Shown piece by piece: positions 55,009 through 64,000 of a DNA stretch of 64,000 nt. Both the position numbers and the translations under genes were made by a program. Below the pieces are notes generated by a model. The model was not told where the DNA came from. It searched no databases and worked only from the letters and a program-made list of their open reading frames with translations. The DNA comes from Ahaetulla prasina (lineage: Eukaryota; Chordata; Lepidosauria; Squamata; Colubridae), in NCBI RefSeq assembly GCF_028640845.1, contig NC_080540.1:100039561-100103560 (forward strand). Direction: 5' to 3'. The first letter of the stretch is position 1, and the number at the start of each line of letters is the position of its first letter.

Positions 55009-55987
55009 GGCTTTTAAGCAAATAGTGCCAAAAGTCATTAAAAACTTTGAAATTTCTTCAGCTCAGATTCAAAAATTAAAAGAAGAAATTAAAAAGGAAT
55101 TAAGAAATTTTTTACAGGAGTTTTTGGAGAGTCATTTTTTAGAAATAGATCAAAAATTTGATGAAATAGAGAAAGAGATGTTGGATTTTAAGGAAGTGGT
55201 GGAAGAGCAGAAGAGGGAAATGAAAATGGTAAAGGATGCAATTGCGCAAATATTGAGCTCTTGTATTCAGATGGAGGATGATCTTGCAGAAATTAATAAA
55301 GCTAATTTAGAGTTGCAAAGGAAAATAGAAGAAACTCAAAAAAATCAAAACAATTGGAACTTAGATAATAAGATGGAAGATATACAGGCAAAGGTAGATA
55401 GGGCAGATGAAGAAAGAGTAATATTACAATATAGATTAATGGAATATGCTATAAGGGTGAGGGGGTTGAAACAAAATAGGAAGGAAAATTTAAAGGAGAT
55501 TTTTACGCAAGCCTTTGCTCAGATAAAGGGTGTGGAGCCGGAAGATTTTGAGACTAATATTGAAAGAATTTATCGTGTTAATTCTTGGTGGGCAAGACAA
55601 AATAGAGTACCGAGGGATGTGGTTATTTATTTTACAACTAAAAAGGTTAGGTACGAAATTTTGCAAGCCTTTTATAAAAATAAATTCCAAATATTGGGAC
55701 AAGATATAAAAATGATGAAGGAAATTCCTCCTAAAATGTTAAGAAAGAGAAGAGAATTTGCTTTTTTAGTGGATGAGTTTAAGAAACATCAGATATATTT
55801 TAGATGGGAAGTCCCAATGGGTTTGTCAGTGAATTTTAGAGGCAGAAAGTATTTTCTTAATTCAGTTATGAAAGCGAGACATTTTTATATTAATGTTTTA
55901 AAGAGTGGGAATCCTTTGTTGTTAGATGCTAAGTTAATTGGTTTGGAAATGATGGAAAATAGAATGGGAGAGGGGAGGAATGTTTAA
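55007..55987 (+). CDS. L1 ORF1 protein
   Basis: An intact 326-codon frame. Residues 10-130 form a coiled coil (KLKEEIKKELRNFLQEFLES, EIEKEMLDFKEVVEEQKREM). An RRM-type domain follows with YAIRVRGLKQNRKENLKEIF, ERIYRVNSWWARQ and PRDVVIYFTTKKVRYEIL. The C-terminal domain includes IKMMKEIPPKMLRKRREF and YFRWEVPMGLSVNFRGRKYF. This is the known architecture of L1 ORF1p, a trimeric RNA-binding chaperone that packages L1 RNA. Length is normal. ATG 55007 follows the AT array directly; because the PLE lies in that array, the ORF is now cut off from its 5' UTR promoter. Confidence 0.93.
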
Positions 55988-57243
55988 GATGTGAATATGA
56001 TGATTATGGTTAATTTTTGGAATTGATTTGTTTAGGATATAAATTATAGGATTTTTGTTATTTGCTATTCGTATGGTATAAATCTATGGGATGATATTAT
56101 TCAATTGTGAAGGATGGAAAGTGAAATTTATGAATTTAGATAATGTGGATGTAATGATTTTAACTGCTTACTGTTATATTGTGGATGAATGCTATATTTG
56201 AGAGATTTTATTTGAAATGATATTTGATTGATGGAGTAGTATTGGAAGATTGGATATTAAATCTTATGACAATTGAAGAAATATATAAGTGAAGAAAATT
56301 TGAATTTGAGAAGCTGGATTGTAAACTAAGAAATGGACTTATGAAATTTGAAGGAATATACAAGTGGCTGAAAAAAAAAATTGAACTTTAGAAGATGGAC
56401 TAATTTTTAAAATGGACTGTAAGAAGAACAGACATTAAATGTTATGGCAATTGAAGAAATATATAAGTGATAAAAATTTGAGTTCGAGAAGATGGACAGT
56501 AATTTGAGAAATGGACTTATGAAATTTGAAGGAATATACAAGTGGGAAAAAAAAATTGAATTTGAGAAGATGGATTAATTTTAAGATTGGACTGTAAGAA
56601 GAAGTAATATGTGAAGTTGGTATTGCTTCTCTTCTTTTCCTTTTTCTTTATTATTCTTTCCTATCTTTTTATTTTTATTGTGAGGGGATCTAAAGTTTTA
56701 AATTTTTAAAGGTGGGAGGTTATGTATATTTTGTATACGTTAGATTGTGATTGTTGGTCATAATACCTGGTATTTGCTCTGGGAAGTCTGGGGGGGTGAA
56801 GGGGGGGGGATGGGGGGGGAAATGATACATGGATTGATTATTAATGTACAGTAATTTTTGAAGATATGAAATTAAAAATTTTTAAATGATATTGGGGATG
56901 CTCGACTGCCATTTCAGGAAGAAAAGGAGAGAGGAGTAGGAGGAGGGAAGAAAGTAGGTAGGAATGAGTAGAGAAGGAGGAGGGGAATAAGAAGGTTAGA
57001 TAGGGTGGAAGAAGGGAGGAGTGGAGAAGGAAGAGAGGAAGTAGTAAAGTGAAGGAGATGAGGATGGATGGGAAAGTAGTAGAGGGTAGAGAGGGAGGTT
57101 GTGAAGAAAGGAAGTGGCAATCGGGCAGGCCTGAATTAGTAATAAATAAAAATTAATGATTAATGATGGATAATAGTTTGTACATAAATATGATGTTTGA
57201 AAATGGAAATAAAAATTATTTATAAAAAAGACCAAAAAAAAAA
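55988..57243 (+). other. L1 3' region without ORF2
   Basis: No ORF2 remnant is seen. It holds two tandem units of about 180 bp (56251-56433, 56434-56605; shared GAAATTTGAAGGAATATACA) and a G-tract cluster at 56789-56820 (four runs of seven or more G, a likely G-quadruplex). A purine-rich GAGGAG stretch follows to about 57115, then an A-rich end. G-rich polypurine tracts are a known feature of L1 3' UTRs. Confidence 0.75.
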
Positions 57244-57258
57244 AGACTTTAATTTTCA

Positions 57259-57764
57259 CATCCCATCCTACATTTGGCATTGTTAGCTTTGTTTTTGTCC
57301 ATACATGGTGGTCAACTTTGTTTTCTGTGATATTTGATAGAACTTCATGTTATCCTTAAGCAAATGATGCCGGTTTAGAGATTTTTATTTGTTATTTACT
57401 AACTTTATATAGTTGTCCCACTCATGCTTTATCATGTAGAAGCAATCAGTGCTTTTTGGTTCTCTATCATAGACCTATTTTCCTGTAGCCTGCTTCTGAT
57501 AGGTCATACACTGAGAAGTGAAGGGCCATGTGGAATCCAATTAACTGTCAATCTGGTGTGATTGACAAATTTTATCAAGCAATAAAACTGTTGATTTGAG
57601 TATTAACATCATTTAAAAAAAATAATTGGGGAAGAAATCTTGTGTAGCATGTATAATGACCCTATTTTATTGCCACATACAATTTGTCCTTTCCTGCCGA
57701 TGTGGGAATATTTCATGCAGTGAACAAATAACAGATTCTTATAGTATAACCTTTCATGGATTAT
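57259..57764. other. Intronic, no recognisable feature
   Basis: No gene or clear repeat. Confidence 0.5.
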
Positions 57765-57925
57765 TCCAAAAGTGCTTTTTCCAAAAGCAACTGGACTTTC
57801 TTGGTTTTTTCCTTTGAAAATATTTCTTGGATGAGAAGTGAAATGCTTTCAAAACAAGCATTTGTTTTTGAAATAAATTTTTGTCTTTGCCTTTTCGAAA
57901 AAGCACCTTTGGGACAACCATGACC
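57765..57925. mobile_element. Penelope-type terminal foldback remnant
   Basis: CCAAAAGTGCTTTTTCCAAA on the left and TCGAAAAAGCACCTTTGGGA on the right face each other. TTCTTGGATGAGAAGTGAAA lies between them. Same family as 23851-24470, followed by the shared flank ACCATGACCTGGATGATTGA. Confidence 0.55.
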
Positions 57926-59455
57926 TGGATGATTGAGAATCTCCATAGACTTTCATGGAGCAATAACTTAAACCAGCAGCAAAATCTGTCTATACTGCTA
58001 TACCTTGTTGTTGCTATACCTTGTTGTTTTTATCATTGTGTATATTGAGCTATGTCTCTCTCTTTCTACAGTTTGTAAAAAAACAACACCATGCTTAGTT
58101 CTTTGTGTGTAAGCGGTACTGTCTTCTTTCATTTTATCTTCTGAAAACATTGGTAGGGTGGGAAGAAAAAGACTGGGAGTGGCATGGAAGAATGGGGTGT
58201 GATATACATAGGCATGGTGATCAAAGAATGACTTGGAGCTTGTGTTTGCAACCTCATACATATTTGTAAGCCTTTGTTTATGAAACTTTATCCCTAACCT
58301 TTGGGTCAAGTATTCCGAGCTGAAATACAGTGAAAAGATAGTGTTAGGCCTGGGAATAACCATCTCTCTTAGTTACATTAGACATTGATGGATTGGTAGC
58401 TGGAGGCTTGTATATTATCAACCATTTAATTGCAGCATGAGTTCTAGAGTCAAATGCAAGATCAATTACATTTTTTTTTTGAGACTGGGAGAGTGGGACA
58501 TGTCTTCATTTTCTTAATCAAAACAAATGGACACATTATTCATTTCTCTTCAGCTCTCATGGGCAAGGAAGTAAATACCAGATGGCAGGAATAAGATTTT
58601 TTTTAAAAAAAAAGTTGGCTTCATATCACTCTAACCTTCCAATATAAGGAACTGAAGCAGGATGGCATTTTATGCCTAATTAAACTTTAGTAGCCCTATT
58701 TTATGATTAACAGTTCCTGTTGTGTGTACAAGAATCTTTTTATCAGTTGCCAAGAAGCGAGGGATTCCACAGGAATAACCATATAAGCCAAAACAATAAT
58801 GGTTCTTATAGCTTCTTAACTGTGCCATATATTTAAATGGGCCAGAACATACTTCACAAGAGCTGGTTACTAAATAGGTAGAATTTTTTTTTAACGGAGA
58901 GAGTCTTCTTAAATCCTTTATCATGGAACTCAAGAAGGTGAAATTTTCATGAAATTCTCAGATAATCACCCATACTGTCACTGACCACTCATACTACCTG
59001 CTTAATTTCAGTGAAGTTGCTGCATTATTTGCAATCAGAAGAAGAAAACATACGTTCTTGAAAGTTAAGATAAAAAATCCCAAGCAATGCGAAGGTCTGC
59101 AATAGGTGGATCACAGATCACAAATAAAAACAATATTAAGTTCTAGTTGAATAAGCTCTAAATAGTTATTAATTTCCAATGAAAATGGATGAGCAAAACA
59201 CATTAGAAAAAAGAATAGGTTACAGAACATTGTTTTCTGTAATGATTTGTAATACCATCATTTAAAAAAACAACAACACTAAATTCCCCAGGCCAAATTT
59301 GATCGAGTGACATTAATCTTTTGTTTGGAGTGATTTAACAATATTATTTTATAGAATATTATGTGAGATTGAAACAATCTTCCATATATCTGATTATTAT
59401 TTTTATTGCTAAACTGAGAATTTGTGAATACAACTGCCTGGCTTATCTTAAGTAT
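57926..59455. other. Intronic, no recognisable feature
   Basis: No gene, RNA or clear repeat in about 1.5 kb. Confidence 0.5.
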
Positions 59456-59720
59456 TATTTATTTATTTATTTATTTATTTAAATTTTTATACCGCCCTTC
59501 TCCCGAAGGACTCAGGGCGGTGTACAGCCAAAGTTAAAACAATTAAATATACAAAATTAAAATATCAATTTAAAATACATATTCAATAATGGCCAAATTA
59601 AAACCGTCAATTGACCCAACCTAAAATACCCCATATAAAATTACAAAAAATTAAAATTTGGAAATTTAAAAATCAAGCCAGTCCCGCTTGGATAAATAAA
59701 TAAGTTTTTAATTCCCGTAT
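59456..59720 (-). repeat. LINE/SINE 3' end with the GGGCGG tail, minus
   Basis: (TTAT)n, then ATACCGCCCTTCTCCCGAAG and GACTCAGGGCGGTGTACAGC. The reverse complement matches the 3' tails of the SINEs at 386-652 and 19066-19335. The AT-rich inner part lacks a tRNA-like head, so this may be the LINE that supplied the tail. Confidence 0.6.
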
Positions 59721-60045
59721 GATACTGCATTTAAATATACTAAATATATACTATACTAAATATATATACTAAATTTACACTAAGAATTTAATGACTGGGA
59801 AGCTGCTGATTCTATTTATTATGGTTGTTTGCCCAATCAGCCAAATGTTTAGACTGATTTTGACATTTTTATTCACCTGTTCAGTCCTTCTAAAGTACCT
59901 GGGATAGGAAGATGATGTTGTTTGATAGTGTTGAGGGTATCATTGCAGGATGTAAGATGTTCCAAATAAAGCTGCCTTTTGCAATTGACTGATGGGGATT
60001 TTGTTCCTGCTTATGGTGTTCAAATGGTGCTCCAGTTATTTGGGG
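59721..60045. other. Intronic, no recognisable feature
   Basis: No gene or clear repeat. Confidence 0.5.
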
Positions 60046-60214
60046 ATGGAATGGAATGGAATGGAATGGAATGGAATGGAATGGAGTAGAGTAGAGTAGA
60101 GTAGAGTAGAGTAGAGTAGAGTAGAGTAGAGTAGAGTAGAGTAGAGTAGAGTAGAGTAGAGTAGAATAGAATAGAATAGAATAGAATAGAATAGAATAGA
60201 ATAGAATAGAATAG
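60046..60214. repeat. Graded pentanucleotide array
   Basis: Three homogeneous blocks in order: (GGAAT)n, (AGTAG)n with about 15-20 units, and (AATAG)n with about 10 units. Neighbouring blocks differ by one base per unit. Confidence 0.95.
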
Positions 60215-62124
60215 GCAGATACTTTTATCTTGCCAAATCAAATGGAATGGGAAAATATTACAAAAATCTGCAAAAAAAAATTATAAGGAGTTGTAGGGTC
60301 CTCTAGATTCCTGTATATTTGATACTTCTCCCCACCCAGAAATGTAAGGTCATTCTAACAGGTACATACGGTATTTTTCTCTTCATTTAAGGACAAAAAT
60401 AGAGTTCAGATCAGATTTTGGGAGGAAGGGGAATCAATTCTGCATGCAGTTGATATGACAACTTCTGTTTCCGGAAACTGTTCTGTTTGTATTAGTGGAA
60501 ACACAGTTTGGCAAGGTACATTTGTGGGGTGGGTGGGGGAAATTATTCAACCAAAATTAAATCCCAGTTATTTGCCATGCTAGAGGCTGGGTTGAATTCG
60601 TTACTCTATTAAAAAAAGAAAGCTGTGCCTGATACGTTTCCAGCATTTCCTTAAATTTACTTACGAAGGATTCCATCTCCTATGTTGTCAGGATGTTCCA
60701 TCCAGCTATGGTTTGGCTGCATGTTAGGAGTGCTGGATATTACATGGCCAAAATGTACCAAATGAAGTGTTTTGCAGTCATCTCTAAATTTAAACTCATG
60801 GCAGGAGTTATCTTTCCAGGAAAAATAAAGCTTTATGGGTATTGGACTCGGGTGATTATAAGGAGTGTAGTAAAAGCCAATGAGTATCTGATACTAAAAC
60901 TTTTCCAACAGTTACTTGAGAGCTGTTCTGAAGGGAAAAGTAGAGCACAAGGTTTTATGAAATTGAGTTATGCCCCTAAAGCCAAAATACAGTGAGGCCA
61001 TTTGCAGTAGTTTTAACTCATGAGTTAAATGGGACAGAGATTTCTTTCCTGTCTTTATTCTTAATCTTTTGTGGTGCCTAGCTTACTCTTAGATGTGCAG
61101 CATGGAAAGGGTAGCAACTTTACATTGAAACTGTTTTCTGTAAACACTACTTTGGAGACTTGTTACTAAGCTAAAACATTTTGTGGGGAAGAAGATCACT
61201 GATTCAGTGGTCCTTACCTTCAGATCAGATTGATCTTTACAATTTTGAGTACTGTACTAGTGATTGTTCCAGTTACCCTGAAGAGGATAAGAGAGAGTAC
61301 TGAAAGAATCCTTAATTTACTAGTTAATTTATAACAATAATAAATTATAAATATATTGTGAGTTAATACTTTATGATAATTAATAATTTATAATAAATTT
61401 TATCCTTTTGAGTGCTAGAAGATTCTAGAGTCAGTTTCCAGTTCTCTGTGCTTGCAACTTCAGATGAGGTTCCTGTCCACAGAGAATGGGAAGCCTGCAA
61501 GATTTTATGGATAGTTAAAATACATATATAATCTGGATATATTTAAACCGTAGTATGGTAGATTAATTCTACCATTATGTCATAGGAGACATTGCCAATG
61601 TAAATGTACCTTTCCACTAGGATTGGATATTAGCTAATCAGAAAACCCTGTAATTATCCTGTTAACAGCCTGTAATTGTAACTCTGCATCCTCTCTTGTG
61701 CCTTAATGTCAGAAGGAATAGTTGGATTTGTTCTCTCTGGGGAATAGTTTAATAAAGGGGTTTAATAAAGGGGAAGAATTACCTCATATGCGGCACTTTC
61801 ACAGTAAGAGCCTTTTTTACCCTAAAATAAAACTCTGGTAAGACAAATTCAGTTGTGACAGGCTGAGAACACAAAAAGTGAAAGGAAGATGGAAGTTAAA
61901 GAGAACCTAGCAAAATATTTACTTTTTAAAGTAAGGCCGTTTTGTTCTAGACTCGGAAGCAGTGTCTGGGGCAGGAAAGATTTGTTTGCACAGATGCAAC
62001 TCCAGAGCTACTTTAAAACTCTTCTAGTTGTTTGAAAAGCTGACTATTCAGATAAGACTTTGCTCCTGCTTGGACACAATGCAGTTCTCCTTGTAGTTCC
62101 CATATTTTAAGAAAACATATTGAG
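60215..62124. other. Intronic, no recognisable feature
   Basis: AT-rich stretch (TAATTTATAATAA) at 61320-61400. No gene, RNA or repeat family is recognised otherwise. Confidence 0.5.
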
Positions 62125-62345
62125 TGTCAGTTTGGTCTAGTGGTTAAGGTACCAGACCAGAAACAGGGAGACAGTGAATTCTAGTCCCGCCTTATGCGTG
62201 AAAGCCAGCTGGGTGAAATCTCTCCCAACCCAACCCAACTCACCTCACAGGGTTGTTGTGGGGAAACTAGGAGGAGGAAGGAGTATTATGTTCACCGCCT
62301 TGAGATATTTATAAAAACAGTAGACGTGGGATATAAATAAGTACT
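62125..62345 (+). repeat. tRNA-derived SINE
   Basis: Head AGTTTGGTCTAGTGGTTAAG (A-box) and GTGAATTCTAGTCCCG (B-box). Body CTCACCTCACAGGGTTGTTG and GGAGGAGGAAGGAGTATTA; end CCGCCTTGAGATATTTATAA and GGGATATAAATAAG. Confidence 0.85.
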
Positions 62346-63829
62346 ACGTATATTTCTAACCCTTTGACCCATAGGTGTATTGACTAGTAAACTGGGAATG
62401 GCTTCAGGTAAAATACACTTGGCACAAAATCATATTGGCTTTTGAGTACTTCTCAACTCTTTCCTTCCTCTCTTCATTCCAAGGATGTGCTGGAGATAAC
62501 GGATGGCACTGTCAATGTTAACAATAAAGCTGTATAGGAATTGAGAATAGTATGGACAGGAGCAAAAAAGCAAGCCATAGTCGTCTAGTGCCAGCCACAT
62601 ATTTAGGGATTCCAAAATCCAGAATTTCCATTCAAGGTGTGTTTAGATTCTCCACCTTAAGAACTTTGGTAATTGCCATCTCAACACATCTCAAGTCTGG
62701 TGGGAGAAGGATGCTTTGTGAAGTACCAATTTCTTTCTCTTCTTTTGCTATCACCTTACTGTGGGATGGAGTCTAGAAACACGTAATATTGGAATGGGCT
62801 TTTATAAATAAATATGCAAAATAGAAACCGGTAGGAGGAAGGCCCCTTGGCCTCCTTTGAAAAAGATGGAACTGAGTCAGCTGCACACAAAAACATGAGT
62901 CATGAGTTTAAAAATCCATATGCTTAAAACAAAATGAAGGAATTAAAAATAAGCCCCAAACCACCATTCAATTTTTTTAAGCTTTCTTGTTTTGTGAAAC
63001 CAAAAAGTTATAAGTTCCATGACAGTAGAAACCTTTGATGTTAAGTATTAAGATTCTGCATATCTAATTTCTGTGACCTCTTGCAAGAATGGACAAAGGC
63101 TGCTCTTAAAAATTGGGGAGGGAATTAGTGGGTCCCAAAAGAAGCGGGGTACATCACTCATATGGACAACAGTACACTTCTAAGGGGAATTGAAGGCTAT
63201 TTATTTTTAAATATGAAATGCCTATTTTAAGGCTTGTATTGCAACCTCCCCTGTTCCCTACCGCAAAATGTCATCTTTTAAAACAGCAGTAGTGAGTTAT
63301 GTATTTCTGAGGGCTGCTAAAAGAGGTTACTGAAAGAATGAAGGCTGCTTGAAGAATATCTGCTAACCATCTCTGTTACTTTAACTTCACTGAACAGATA
63401 CTTCTCTTTTAAAACCCACTTCTTGGTATTTTTAGGCTTCAGTTTTGCATTTCTATCTTTCTCGAGGTAGACATTTGTGTCAAGGTGTTGGAATAGTGTA
63501 GCCTCTTCTAAATTGGTGGTATCATTGAGGAAGTAAACCAGTGAATCTTCTCAAGACCTTAAAATAAGCCCATGTTTACTCTGATTTTGAACTGGCTGTG
63601 ATGTTTGGCAGGAGAAAAGATAATTCTTCATGCTTTCTATTATATGCTAAATGGGAGGAAAATCATGATTCTTTTAGCTTTGTGTCCTTTCTTGTTGGGT
63701 GATAAAATGGGTGGCATATAAATTTAATAAATAAAATAAAAAGAGAGTGAGTGAGTAAGAGAAATTGATAAGGCAATCCTGGCTCTGATTCCTTTTTGTG
63801 ATACTTTTAGAACTATTTCAAAATGTTTG
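62346..63829. other. Intronic, no recognisable feature
   Basis: Only a short SINE/LINE-like tail (GGGTGGCATATAAATTTAAT) at 63708-63740. No gene seen. Confidence 0.5.
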
Positions 63830-64000
63830 TACAGTTAATCCTCAATTTATGACCACAGTTTGGGACCAAAATGTCCATTGCTAAACAAGGCGGTTGTTAA
63901 AGTGAGTTGCATTTGATTATATGACCTTTTTTTAAAATTCACAGTTGTAAAGTTAGTCACTGCAGTTGTTAAGTGAATCATGCAGTTGTTAAGCGAATCC
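63830..64000. mobile_element. TIR DNA transposon, cut by the window edge
   Basis: GTACAGTTAATCCTCAATTT, CCATTGCTAAACAAGGCGGT and GTTGTTAAGTGAATCATGC match the family at 18868 and 31411. The right end lies outside the window. Confidence 0.65.

Larger units (their letters stand above)
49066..57243 (+). mobile_element. L1-type LINE lacking ORF2 (half-L1), split by a PLE
   Basis: A near-perfect 15-bp target duplication AGA(G/C)TTTAATTTTCA at 49051-49065 and 57244-57258, directly after an A-rich tail, delimits one insertion. The parts are a 5' UTR (49066-49691), an (AT)n array holding the PLE, ORF1 (55007-55987) and a 3' UTR (55988-57243). Without the PLE the element is about 3 kb. No endonuclease or reverse-transcriptase sequence was found, so it must have moved with ORF2 protein from another L1. 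Confidence 0.88.
36612..64000 (+). other. ARHGAP26: ARHGAP26 intron 1 (runs off the window)
   Basis: No second exon with BAR-domain coding sequence was found in the remaining 27.4 kb. A very long first intron is known for mammalian ARHGAP26. It is filled with the mobile elements listed below. Confidence 0.85.

Overview
The window is vertebrate nuclear DNA, most likely from a squamate and probably an advanced (colubroid) snake. The evidence is indirect. It holds tRNA-derived squamate SINEs, a Bov-B-type 3' end, CR1/L2-clade LINE tails carrying AATAG pentamer microsatellites (a pattern reported for colubroid snakes), many short hAT elements with 8-bp target duplications, Penelope-like elements (PLEs) and Ty3-type LTR retrotransposons. 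Genus cannot be told from sequence alone.

Host gene. One host coding exon is recognisable: exon 1 of ARHGAP26 (GRAF1) at 36458-36611, plus strand, with a good GT donor. It follows a CpG-island promoter at about 35.27-36.26 kb. Everything to the right is intron 1; everything to the left is intergenic. In mammals FGF1 is the upstream neighbour, but no FGF1 exon was recognised here.

Left third (1-18.1 kb). A minus-strand CR1 LINE (1412-7025) is split by a complete 4.57-kb Ty3-type element at 1932-6501 (190-bp LTRs, ATCTT duplication, primer site matching tRNA-Ser). A SINE at 11.66-12.47 kb carries a nested hAT element. The microsatellite behind it was hit by a second complete element at 12597-18077, a sushi/Tf1-like chromovirus with 550-bp LTRs and a CTATC duplication. 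This element has three notable features: a self-priming sequence in place of a tRNA site, a PEG10-type -1 frameshift signal between gag and pol, and a pol reading frame that runs on into the 3' LTR. Two unrelated solo LTRs at 26175-26743 and 27258-27802 keep the same reading frame open in the same phase.

Middle (18-35 kb). TIR elements, hAT elements, a 554-bp solo LTR (21296-21849), PLE terminal fragments and LINE 3' ends. The hAT element at 26959-28282 has captured the last exon of a coiled-coil cellular gene together with its splice acceptor, and was later split by a solo LTR.

Right half (36-64 kb, intron 1). A hAT MITE has an 83-bp filler copied from 1.2 kb away. A 3.2-kb TIR element (43180-46389) contains a GC-rich minisatellite and a palindrome with arms of about 350 bp. 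An L1 (49066-57243, 15-bp target duplication) has an intact ORF1 but no ORF2, and a 5.2-kb PLE with hammerhead-like ribozyme cores sits in its AT microsatellite. Beyond 57.3 kb there is little except SINE/LINE tails and a graded pentanucleotide array.

Most retroelement ORFs are broken. Several breaks are single-base changes in homopolymers, so some may be assembly errors.
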